From positions 22,595-86,594 of the forward strand of contig JABCZK010000018.1 of assembly GCA_013289695.1 (NCBI GenBank): 64,000 nucleotides of DNA, read 5' to 3'. The translations under genes were made by a program, and so were the position numbers. The stretch's first letter is position 1. Each line of letters opens with the position of its first letter. This document shows positions 8,713 through 16,903 of the stretch, piece after piece. The DNA comes from Acidobacteriota bacterium. Lineage in GTDB: Bacteria; Acidobacteriota; Terriglobia; Acidiferrales; UBA7541. The notes under the pieces were generated by a model that was given only the letters and a program-made list of their open reading frames with translations, was not told where the DNA came from and did not search any database.

Positions 8713-9714
8713 ATGGAAAATAACACGGCAAAGATTGTGCGCTTTCATGCTTTGGGCGGGCCGGAGGTGTTGAAAATCGAGGAAGAACCGATCCCCGTGC
8801 CGGGAAAGGGCGAAGCTCTGCTGAACGTGAAGGCCATCGGGCTAAATCGTGCGGAGGTGATGTTCCGCGCCGGGCTATATCTGGAGTCTCCTGTGTTGCC
8901 GTCGAAGCTCGGTTATGAGGCGGCCGGGGTGGTGACCGCCGTGGGGCCCGATGTGGACAAGAGCTGGATCGGCAAGAAGGCCAGCACGGTGCCGGGATTT
9001 CTGATGACGAACTATGGCGTGTATGGAGAAGTGGCGTTGGTTCCCGCGAGCGCGCTGGCGGTTTATCCGGAGAAGTTGACGCCGGAGGAGGGGACGTCCA
9101 TCTGGATGCAGTATCTGACGGCTTATGGAGCGTTGATTAAGAATGCGCGGATCGGCAAAGGCGATTTCGTGATCATCACAGCGGCGAGTAGCAGCGTGGG
9201 CATTGCGGCGATTGAAATGGTGAAGGCCGAGGGCGCGATCAGCATTGCCACCACGCGAACTTCCAAGAAGAAAGGCGTGCTGGTGGAGGTGGGAGCCGCG
9301 CACGTGATCGCAACTGCGGAAGAGAATTTCCTGCCGCGCGTGAAGGAAATCACCGGCGGCAAAGGGGCGCGAGTAATTTTTGATCCCATTGGAGGCAAGG
9401 GCGTCGCAGCGCTCGCTCAGGCCGCGGCGTATGAGGGAATCATTTTCGAGTATGGCGCGCTGGCGCCGGAGCCGACGCCGTTTCCTTTGTTTACCGCGCT
9501 GAGCAAGGGGCTGACCGTTCGCGGCTATACGGTGCGCGAAATACTTTCGGTTCCGCAATTGAAGGCGGCGTCTGTGAAGTATGTTTTCGATCATGTGGAG
9601 GCGGGCCACTTCAAGCCGCGCATTGATCGTGTGTTTGCGCTGGCGCAGATTGTGGAGGCGCACCGTTACATGGAATCGAACCAACAGATTGGGAAGATCG
9701 TCGTGACGGTTTGA
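8713..9714 (+). CDS. Zinc-independent MDR oxidoreductase, NADPH:quinone reductase-like
   Basis: Cytoplasmic enzyme of 333 residues in the medium-chain dehydrogenase family, quinone oxidoreductase branch. The GroES-like N-terminus contains LGYEAAGVVTAVG and NRAEVMFRAG. The Rossmann domain begins at IITAASSSVGIAAIEM, where the usual AxxGGVG is AASSSVG, as in many quinone-reductase members. The zinc-ligand cysteines of true alcohol dehydrogenases are absent. It probably reduces quinones or activated C=C/C=O bonds with NADPH. The physiological substrate cannot be read from sequence. It follows the TPR gene on the same strand. Confidence 0.85.
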   Translation: MENNTAKIVRFHALGGPEVLKIEEEPIPVPGKGEALLNVKAIGLNRAEVMFRAGLYLESPVLPSKLGYEAAGVVTAVGPDVDKSWIGKKASTVPGFLMTNYGVYGEVALVPASALAVYPEKLTPEEGTSIWMQYLTAYGALIKNARIGKGDFVIITAASSSVGIAAIEMVKAEGAISIATTRTSKKKGVLVEVGAAHVIATAEENFLPRVKEITGGKGARVIFDPIGGKGVAALAQAAAYEGIIFEYGALAPEPTPFPLFTALSKGLTVRGYTVREILSVPQLKAASVKYVFDHVEAGHFKPRIDRVFALAQIVEAHRYMESNQQIGKIVVTV

Positions 9715-9813
9715 CTGGCGCCTGCAATGCGCGTGTAAACCCGCGCAGAGCCACAAGGTCATAGCCTCTGTTGACACGTTGGCGGCGGAACCAGGCCGGC
9801 GTGTGCGGCACAG

Positions 9814-9856
9814 ACTCTCCTTGACAGTCGAGGAGAGTGCTGGTATTTTCTCTCCT
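9814..9856 (+). promoter_or_regulatory. Promoter with overlapping inverted repeats upstream of padR
   Basis: TTGACA (9821-9826), 17-bp spacer, TATTTT (9844-9849). Three half-sites frame it: ACTCTCC (9814-9820), AGGAGAG(T) (9831-9838) and CTCTCCT (9850-9856). They form two overlapping inverted repeats, one spanning the -35 and one spanning the -10. This is the expected layout of an autoregulatory PadR operator. Confidence 0.65.
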
Positions 9857-9875
9857 AGACACACAAGGAGAGCCG

Positions 9876-10217
9876 GTGGCGAAACCGATCGATCTGCTGC
9901 AAGGCACGCTAGACATGCTGATCCTTAAGGCCGTATCGCTCGGCCCGTTGCATGGCTACGGCGTTCTGCTGCGCATCCAGCAAATTTCAAGAGACCGGCT
10001 GGAAATTCAGCAAGGCTCGCTGTATCCGGCGCTGTATCGCCTGGAGCATCAGGGCTGGATCGCGAGCGAATGGGGTGAATCGGAAAACAAGCGTAAGGCG
10101 AAATATTACCGGCTTACCGCGGCGGGCAAGCGGCGATTCCAGACGGAAACCGATAAGTGGAATCGCATGGCGGACGTGATCGCCGGAATTCTGAGCACCA
10201 CGCCGGAGGAAGTATGA
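9876..10217 (+). CDS. PadR-family transcriptional regulator
   Basis: Winged-helix repressor of 113 residues. The family signature is clear: LLQGTLDMLILKAVSLGPLHGYG, then the recognition helix and wing QGSLYPALYRLEHQGWI, and RRKAKYYRLTAAGKRR-type wing residues. The start is GTG at 9876 with AAGGAG five bases upstream. Its stop overlaps the ATG of the next gene (ATGA at 10214-10217), so it is translationally coupled to an ADOP permease. PadR proteins usually repress their own operon and respond to small toxic ligands; here the promoter carries inverted repeats that it could bind. Confidence 0.92.
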   Translation: MAKPIDLLQGTLDMLILKAVSLGPLHGYGVLLRIQQISRDRLEIQQGSLYPALYRLEHQGWIASEWGESENKRKAKYYRLTAAGKRRFQTETDKWNRMADVIAGILSTTPEEV

Positions 10218-12898
10218 CGCGGTGGAGCCGGCTGGGTTCCTGGCTGCGCACGATTCTGCAGCGCTCTCGCATGGAGAACGAAATGGATGCGGAGCTGCGG
10301 TTCCACGTGGAAGCGCGCGCCGACGATTTGGTGCGCAGCGGCGTGACGCGGCAAGACGCGCTGCGACGCGCGCGGCTGGAGTTTGGCGGGATCGAACGCG
10401 CCAAGGAAGAATGCCGCGACGCGCGTGGAACAAGTTTTATCGAGACTTTGCTTCAGGATATTCGCTTCGCGTCGCGCATTCTGCGCAAGAGCCCTGGCTT
10501 CACGGCGGTTGCGGTGCTCACGCTCGCAGTGGGCATTGGCGCGAGCGCGGCGGTTTTCAGCCTGGTGAACGCCATCCTTCTGAGGCCGCTTCCCTACCCC
10601 GATTCCGGCAGAATCGTATTGCCCGAGCTGATTTCTCCACCCGGAGTGAATCTTGGCTCCGAATATATTCCCTGGGGACAACTGCAATTCCGCATGTTGA
10701 CGCGCGACGCGCATCCGTTTCAAACGGTAAGCGCCTTCCAAAACGATTCCTTCAACCTGACGGGAGCGGGTGAACCTACCTTCCTGGATGGTTTTCGAGC
10801 GTCCCAGGAATTTTTCTCTTCGCTCGGAGTCTCTCCCGCCTTGGGACGCGCGTTCACAGCAGAGGAAGATCAGCCGGGCCACGAATATGAAGTGATCATC
10901 AGCGACCGGTTGTGGCGCGAGCGGTTTGGGGCAGACCGCAATATTTTGGGGCGAGCCGTGGAGCTGAACGGGTACGCCTATAGCGTGGTGGGTGTCATGC
11001 CTGCGGGATTCGCATTTCCGCGCGCGGAAGAAATGCCCAGCAGTTTCAATTTTCCCGAAGAGCCGCAGCTATGGGTGCCACTGGCAATTGCAGCGGAGCC
11101 AAAACCGGGACCATCCGAACTCGCGTTAATCGGACGACTGACACCCGGCGTAACGATCCAGCAGGCCCAGGCCGCGATGGATTTGATCACGAAGCACGCC
11201 GAAGAGCAGGATCACCGCTGGACCGGCTGGTTCAACACGCGAGTGGTCCCGCTGCAGCGGCAGGTGGTGGGCGACACACGGCGTCCATTACAACTGATGC
11301 TCGGCGCCGTGTGCATCGTGCTGCTGATTGCCTGCTCGAATGTGGCGAATTTGCTGCTGACGCGCGCGCTGGCGCGACGCCGCGAATTTACGCTGCGTGC
11401 GGCGCTGGGCGCTGGACGCGCGCGATTAATTCGCCAGCTGCTGACGGAGAGCCTGCTGATTGCGGTGGGGGCAGGAGCCGTGGGCATCCTGATCGCCCAC
11501 GCGGGAATTTATTTCGTAAAGACTCTTGGCCCCTCAAATATTCCGCGCTTGCGCGAAGTCACGCTGGACTTGCCGGTGTTGGCATTCGCGCTCGGAGTTT
11601 CGCTGGCCACAGGGATGCTCTTCGGCCTCGCTCCGGCGATTGGAGCGGCGCGAGAGAACCTGGTGGATTCGCTGAAGGAAGGCAGCCAGAAGTCTGGAGG
11701 CAGCCGGATTAGCCCGAGGCTGCGGAATGCGCTGCTGGTTTCGCAGGTGGCGCTGGCTTTGGTGCTGGTGGTTTCGGCCGGACTGCTGACACGAACCTTG
11801 TTCCAATTGCTTGGCGCCGATGGAGGATTCAACGCTGAGCGAGTTTTGACGTTTCAATTGCCACTGCCAGCTTTGAAATATGCGGATCAGGATCATATCG
11901 TCACACTGTTCCAGAATGTGCTGGAGCGCTTGCGAGCGATGCCCGGCGTGCAGTCCGCTGGAATTGGCGAGACGGTTCCGCTGGGCGGCGAAGGTGAGAG
12001 TACGGTGATTCGCACACCTGACCATCCGGCCGCAAGCCAAAAAGAAATGCCTTTCGCCAATTTCACCATCATTTCGCCCGGCTATTTTTCAGCGATTGGA
12101 ACGCCGCTGCTGCGCGGACGCGATTTTCAGGAAACAGACACCAAGGATTCCATGCCGGTGGCGATTGTAAACGTGGCAATGGAGAGAAAATTCTGGGCGC
12201 GCGAGGGTGCGCTCGGTAAGCAGGTGGGACCGGGGAGTACGCGCTATCCCCTGCTGACGATTGTGGGCGTCGTTCCGGACGTGAAGCATGCGTCTCTGCG
12301 CGAAGAGACGGCTCCGGAAATGTATGTGCTGTACAACCAGAAACCGTGGCCTTCCATGTTGAACATGCGTGTGGCGCTGCGCACAAAAGCCGCGCCCGCG
12401 GGCGTCACCGAGAGCGTGCGGGAGGCCGTTCATGCAATCGATCCGGATTTGCCGCTGGCGAAAGTCGCGACGCTCGCGACGCTGGTGGATGATTCGATGT
12501 CGCAGCCGCGCTTTTCCGTGCTTTTACTGGGATCGTTCGGGGTGCTCGCGCTGCTGCTTGCTGCGATCGGGATGTACGGAGTGATTTCTTACTCGGTGCT
12601 GCAACACACGCAAGAGATTGGAATCCGTATGGCGCTGGGCGCGCAGCGGCGCAAGGTGTTTCGAATGGTGCTGGGCCAAGGCGCGCGGCTGGCGGCGATG
12701 GGAATTGCGATCGGCCTGGTCGCAGCGCTCGGCGTCACGCGCTTGATGGCTCGTTTCTTGTTTGGCGTGCGTCCCACGGACCCGCTCACGTTCGCAGGCG
12801 TGTCGCTGCTCTTGCTGGGGATCGCGCTGCTCGCCTGCTACTTGCCGGCGCGGCGGGCGATGCGCGTTGACCCCATGGTGGCGCTGAAGTACGAGTGA
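10214..12898 (+). CDS. ADOP-type MacB/FtsX permease 1
   Basis: Inner-membrane permease of 894 residues without an ATPase domain. The N-terminal soluble stretch ([14 protein letters not shown], then [16 protein letters not shown]) is the mark of the acidobacterial duplicated orphan permeases. After it come a first helix (SPGFTAVAVLTLAVGIGASA), a MacB-like periplasmic core, an FtsX domain (LLIACSNVANLLLTRALARR), a second periplasmic core and a second FtsX domain with QEIGIRMALGAQRRKVFRMV. This amounts to two fused MacB halves. By homology it could help a MacB-like exporter or mechanotransmission system, but no ABC ATPase is nearby. It is coupled by 4-bp overlap to padR and followed 46 bp later by a paralogue. 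Confidence 0.93.
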   Translation: MTRWSRLGSWLRTILQRSRMENEMDAELRFHVEARADDLVRSGVTRQDALRRARLEFGGIERAKEECRDARGTSFIETLLQDIRFASRILRKSPGFTAVAVLTLAVGIGASAAVFSLVNAILLRPLPYPDSGRIVLPELISPPGVNLGSEYIPWGQLQFRMLTRDAHPFQTVSAFQNDSFNLTGAGEPTFLDGFRASQEFFSSLGVSPALGRAFTAEEDQPGHEYEVIISDRLWRERFGADRNILGRAVELNGYAYSVVGVMPAGFAFPRAEEMPSSFNFPEEPQLWVPLAIAAEPKPGPSELALIGRLTPGVTIQQAQAAMDLITKHAEEQDHRWTGWFNTRVVPLQRQVVGDTRRPLQLMLGAVCIVLLIACSNVANLLLTRALARRREFTLRAALGAGRARLIRQLLTESLLIAVGAGAVGILIAHAGIYFVKTLGPSNIPRLREVTLDLPVLAFALGVSLATGMLFGLAPAIGAARENLVDSLKEGSQKSGGSRISPRLRNALLVSQVALALVLVVSAGLLTRTLFQLLGADGGFNAERVLTFQLPLPALKYADQDHIVTLFQNVLERLRAMPGVQSAGIGETVPLGGEGESTVIRTPDHPAASQKEMPFANFTIISPGYFSAIGTPLLRGRDFQETDTKDSMPVAIVNVAMERKFWAREGALGKQVGPGSTRYPLLTIVGVVPDVKHASLREETAPEMYVLYNQKPWPSMLNMRVALRTKAAPAGVTESVREAVHAIDPDLPLAKVATLATLVDDSMSQPRFSVLLLGSFGVLALLLAAIGMYGVISYSVLQHTQEIGIRMALGAQRRKVFRMVLGQGARLAAMGIAIGLVAALGVTRLMARFLFGVRPTDPLTFAGVSLLLLGIALLACYLPARRAMRVDPMVALKYE

Positions 12899-12944
12899 CC
12901 CGCAATGATTTCGCTGGAAGCCTGAGGTTGCAGTTGGAGGAAGT

Positions 12945-15635
12945 ATGGCGCTTTGGAGCCGCGTGCGTTCGTGGCTGCGCGCAACTGTGGGGCGTTCACG
13001 CATGGAGAACGAAATGGATGCGGAGCTGCGGTTCCATGTGGAAGCCTACGCCGAGGATTTGATCCGCAGAGGCGTGCCACGGCAGGAAGCGCTGCGGCGC
13101 GCGCGATTGGAGTTTGGCGGCATCGAGAACGCCAAGGAAGGATGCCGCGAAGCGCGCGGCGTACACTTCGCGGAAACTCTGCTGCAGGATTTGCGTTACG
13201 GCGCGCGCACGATGCTGCGCTCGCCGGGATTTACCATCACGGCCGTGCTCGCCCTGGCGCTGGGGATTGGCGCGAACACCGCGATTTTCAGCGTAGTGAA
13301 CGCCGTGCTGCTGCGGCCGATGCCGTTTGACCAGCCGGACCGCCTGCTGCAGGTCTGGCATACGCCTCCGCAAAAAAGTTTCCCCGGTATGCCGACGTTC
13401 GCCGTCTCGCCCGCAAATTTCCTGGACTGGCGCAATCAAAATCATTCATTCGATGGCATGTCGGCCTATGGATTCGGCCGCTACACGCTCACCGGCACTG
13501 GGCATCCCGAAGCAATTCGCATGGTTGCCGCGACCGTGGGCTTGTTTTCGATCTTGCACGCGCAGCCGCTGCTGGGCCGCGGATTTCTTGACGGCGAAGA
13601 TGAGCCAGGACACGAACACGTAGTGGTGTTGAGCTATGGAATTTGGCGCAGCCACTTCGCAGGAAATCCTGACGTCGTCGGGAAAAACATTCAGCTCAAC
13701 GGGCAGGCGTTCGCCGTGGTCGGCGTTATGGGGCCGGAGTTCGACTTTCCCATCTTCAGCGACCAGGAGGCTCGCGCGCAGATGTGGAAACCTTTGGCCT
13801 GGACCGATCAAGAGCGCGCCATTCGCGGCGACCACAACTACGCGGTGATCGCCCGGCTGAAGGCTGGTGTGACTTTGCGGCAGGCGCAGGCCGAGTTGGA
13901 CGCTATTTCCAATCGGCTGGCGCAGGAATATCCCAACGACAACAAAGGTTGGGGCGCTATTGCGATTCCGCTGCGCGATGATCTCGTCGGCGACGTGCGG
14001 CCGGCGTTGCTGATTTTGCTGGGCGCCGTCGCGCTGGTATTGCTGATTGCGTGCGCGAACGTCGCGAACTTGATGTTGGCCAGGGCGCTTTCGCGGCGCA
14101 AGGAGGTGGCCGTCCGCACGGCGTTGGGCGCCACCCGCCGCCGTTTGCTGCAGCAAGCTCTTTCGGAGACGCTCCTGCTGGCGTTCGCGGGAGGAGCGCT
14201 GGGCTTGGTGTTCGCACACTTCGGCTTGCTCGTGATCGTGAAATTCCTCGCGCAGCGGTTGCCGCGATCCAGCGAGATCGCGCTGGATGGCTGGGTCCTG
14301 GCGTTCACGCTCGGCATTTCGCTGCTCACCGGATTTGCCGCCGGCCTGCTGCCGGCGTTGCGCATGGCGAAAGCAGATTTGAATCAGGCGCTGAAACAAG
14401 GCCTGGGCAGAACCGCAGCCGATTCGGGCGGAAGCCGCACGCGCAACGTGCTGGTCGTATCGGAAGTGGCGCTTTCGCTGATGCTGCTGATTGGCGCAGG
14501 TCTGCTGATTCGCAGCTTGTGGGTTTTGCACAACGTAAATCCTGGCTTCGACCCTAGCCGCGTCGTCACCATGGCAGTCTCGCTGCCGACAGGGAAATTT
14601 GTGGAGCCTGCGCAACAGATCAGCTACTTCGGGCGCGTGCTCGACCGCGTTCGCACCTTGCCCGGTGTGCAATCCGCCGGCCTCATTGACAGCCTGCCAT
14701 TGAGCGATGACGGCTCGCACCAGCCGATTTCGATAGAAGGACGCCCGGCGGCGGCTATGGCGGACCTGCCCGAAGTGGAAGTTCGCCTCATCAGCCCCGG
14801 ATACCTGAGTTCGATGCATATACCGCTCTTGAGCGGGCGAGACATAGATGACTCTGATGCTGCTGGCCGGCCCGGCGCGGTGCTGATCAGTGAATCCATG
14901 GCCAAATTTTTCTGGCCGAATGAGGATCCCATCGGCAAGCGGCTAACGCTTTATTTTTTCCCGGGGTTGACGCGCGAGGTTGTCGGTGTGGTGGCCGACG
15001 TGAAGATTTCCGCCATGAACGAAACGCAGCCCGCGCCGACGCTTTATTACCCCTTGGCGCAGATGTCTGCCGCTAGGGGCGAAAACTGGAACTCTTTCGG
15101 CATGAACCTGACGGTGCGGACGAATGCGGCGCCATTGAGCGCGGTTCCGGCGATCACTAATAGTGTTCGCGAAATAGACGCGGAAGTGCCGCTGCTGAAT
15201 ATTCGCACGATGGATGATTCGGTGTCGGCGTCTTTGTCGCCTGCGCGATTCACGATGTTGCTGCTGGGCGCGTTCGCCGGATTGGCGCTGCTGCTCGCGG
15301 TGGTGGGGATTTACAGCGTGATGAGCTATTCGGTTTCGCGGCGCACGAACGAGATTGGAATTCGCGTTGCGCTGGGCGCCAGTCGCGGCAATGTGCTGCT
15401 GTTGGTGGTGCGGCAAGCATTGCTGCTGGCGCTGCTTGGCTCGGTGATCGGTATCGTTGGGGCGCTGGCACTCTCGCGGCTGATGGCCAGCCAGTTGTAT
15501 GGCGTCCAGCCAACCGACCCGATTACTTTCGTTACAGTCGCGGCGCTGCTGATGATTGTCTCGCTCGCCGCGAGTTATCTGCCCGCGCGCCGCGCCATGC
15601 GTGTTGAGCCCATGGCCGCCTTGCGCTACGAATAG
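12945..15635 (+). CDS. ADOP-type MacB/FtsX permease 2
   Basis: Paralogue of the preceding gene, 896 residues. It has the same domain order: N-terminal [22 protein letters not shown]1 ([20 protein letters not shown]), periplasmic MacB core, FtsX domain with [20 protein letters not shown], second core, and FtsX domain with [20 protein letters not shown]. The start ATG at 12945 has GGAGG close upstream. The first 80 residues of the two permeases are nearly identical at DNA level (compare 10270-10400 with 13001-13130), suggesting recent duplication or gene conversion of the N-terminal segment. It lies in the padR operon. The transported substrate is unknown. Confidence 0.93.
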   Translation: MALWSRVRSWLRATVGRSRMENEMDAELRFHVEAYAEDLIRRGVPRQEALRRARLEFGGIENAKEGCREARGVHFAETLLQDLRYGARTMLRSPGFTITAVLALALGIGANTAIFSVVNAVLLRPMPFDQPDRLLQVWHTPPQKSFPGMPTFAVSPANFLDWRNQNHSFDGMSAYGFGRYTLTGTGHPEAIRMVAATVGLFSILHAQPLLGRGFLDGEDEPGHEHVVVLSYGIWRSHFAGNPDVVGKNIQLNGQAFAVVGVMGPEFDFPIFSDQEARAQMWKPLAWTDQERAIRGDHNYAVIARLKAGVTLRQAQAELDAISNRLAQEYPNDNKGWGAIAIPLRDDLVGDVRPALLILLGAVALVLLIACANVANLMLARALSRRKEVAVRTALGATRRRLLQQALSETLLLAFAGGALGLVFAHFGLLVIVKFLAQRLPRSSEIALDGWVLAFTLGISLLTGFAAGLLPALRMAKADLNQALKQGLGRTAADSGGSRTRNVLVVSEVALSLMLLIGAGLLIRSLWVLHNVNPGFDPSRVVTMAVSLPTGKFVEPAQQISYFGRVLDRVRTLPGVQSAGLIDSLPLSDDGSHQPISIEGRPAAAMADLPEVEVRLISPGYLSSMHIPLLSGRDIDDSDAAGRPGAVLISESMAKFFWPNEDPIGKRLTLYFFPGLTREVVGVVADVKISAMNETQPAPTLYYPLAQMSAARGENWNSFGMNLTVRTNAAPLSAVPAITNSVREIDAEVPLLNIRTMDDSVSASLSPARFTMLLLGAFAGLALLLAVVGIYSVMSYSVSRRTNEIGIRVALGASRGNVLLLVVRQALLLALLGSVIGIVGALALSRLMASQLYGVQPTDPITFVTVAALLMIVSLAASYLPARRAMRVEPMAALRYE

Positions 15636-15654
15636 AACTCGCTCCCTCTCGTCG

Positions 15655-15669
15655 GCGCGCTACGCGCGC
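15655..15669 (+). terminator. Possible terminator hairpin after the ADOP operon
   Basis: GCGCGC-TAC-GCGCGC, 20 bp after the stop of permease 2. There is no clear T-run after it, so it could equally be a repeat remnant. The rest of the gap to 15857 shows no gene. Confidence 0.3.
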
Positions 15670-15857
15670 TGAGGCCTTCCAGCATCTTGGCTCATTCCAG
15701 CATTCGTGGCGCGGCCGATTATTCGCGATGCTGCTGGGAGGCCGCAAGGGTTCCTGGCCGCTGCGCCACGACGGGAATCCTCCGCTTGGATGGGTGCGCT
15801 CATCGGGGCAAACAAAAAAGACGAAACCGGGAAGAGGACCAGATCATCTGAACAGTT

Positions 15858-16856
15858 ATGACTATGAAAAAAGTAAGACTCGGTTCGCAGGGCGCGGTGG
15901 TTTCCCGCATGGGACTTGGCTGCATGGGGATGAGCGATTTCTACGGCGAGCGGAACGACGCGGAGTCCGCCGCGACAATTCTGCGGGCGCTCGACCTGGG
16001 GGTCACGTTTTTGGATACGGCGGATACCTACGGAATCGGCGACAACGAGGAACTGATTGGCAAGACGATCCGCGGGCGTCGCGATGAAGTGTTTCTGGCG
16101 ACGAAGTTTGCCAACATCCGCACGAAGGCGGAGCCGAATCGTTGGTCCATCAGCGGGAAGCCGGAGTATGTGCGCGCGGCGTGCGATGCGTCGCTGCAAC
16201 GGCTGGGCGTGGATCACATTGATTTGTACTACCAGCATCGCGTGGACCCGCAGACGCCGATTGAAGAAACCGTTGGCGCGATGGCGGAGTTGGTGAAGGC
16301 AGGGAAGGTGAAGTATCTGGGACTGTCGGAGGCGTCGCCGGCGACGATTCGGCGCGCGCACAAGGTGCATCCGATTACGGCGCTGCAGACGGAGTATTCG
16401 CTGTGGGAGCGGCACGTGCAGGCAGAAATTTTGCCGACGGTGCGCGAGCTGGGAATCGGTTTTGTGCCGTACAGTCCGTTGGGACGCGGCTTCCTCACCG
16501 GTGCCATCACCAAGAAGAGCGACTTGGTGGAGACGGACGCGCGCGCCATGCGCATGCCGCGGTTTGCCGACGAGAACTTCGAAAAGAATCAGGCGCTAGT
16601 GGCGCGCGTGCGAGCGATTGCCGAGCGCAAGGGCGTAAAGCCTGGGCAGCTGGCGCTGGCGTGGGTGCTGGCGAAGGGCGAAGATCTGGTCCCGATCCCC
16701 GGAACGAAGCGCAGGAAATATCTGGAAGAGAATGCGGCGGCGGCGGACATCAAGCTCAGTGCGGCGGAAGTAGCGGAGCTGGAAGCTGCGGTGCCGCAGA
16801 GTGATATTGCAGGCGACCGCTACGCAGCGGCAGCCATGAACGCGATTGATCGCTAA
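15858..16856 (+). CDS. Aldo/keto reductase
   Basis: NADPH-dependent (beta/alpha)8 oxidoreductase of 332 residues. The catalytic tetrad is complete: Asp53 and Tyr58 in FLDTADTYG, Lys83 in FLATKFAN, and His127 in [10 protein letters not shown]. The motifs [12 protein letters not shown] and [13 protein letters not shown] place it near the AKR13/YajO-like group that reduces aldehydes and methylglyoxal-type compounds. The C-terminal cofactor loop [15 protein letters not shown] is present. It is convergent with the M48 peptidase gene, 47 bp apart. Substrate not assignable. Confidence 0.93.
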   Translation: MTMKKVRLGSQGAVVSRMGLGCMGMSDFYGERNDAESAATILRALDLGVTFLDTADTYGIGDNEELIGKTIRGRRDEVFLATKFANIRTKAEPNRWSISGKPEYVRAACDASLQRLGVDHIDLYYQHRVDPQTPIEETVGAMAELVKAGKVKYLGLSEASPATIRRAHKVHPITALQTEYSLWERHVQAEILPTVRELGIGFVPYSPLGRGFLTGAITKKSDLVETDARAMRMPRFADENFEKNQALVARVRAIAERKGVKPGQLALAWVLAKGEDLVPIPGTKRRKYLEENAAAADIKLSAAEVAELEAAVPQSDIAGDRYAAAAMNAIDR

Positions 16857-16903
16857 CGCTAGCCACTTCGCCTCGCCCCAATTCAAGCGTGCTGCTGGCG
16901 TTT

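Noticed and set aside
7467..8726. 419-codon frame antisense to the TPR gene
   Set aside because: Repetitive Arg/Leu/Ile pattern that mirrors the TPR repeats; not protein-like.
13446..14819. 457-codon frame antisense to permease 2
   Set aside because: Gln/Arg/His-rich shadow of the permease; no start context.
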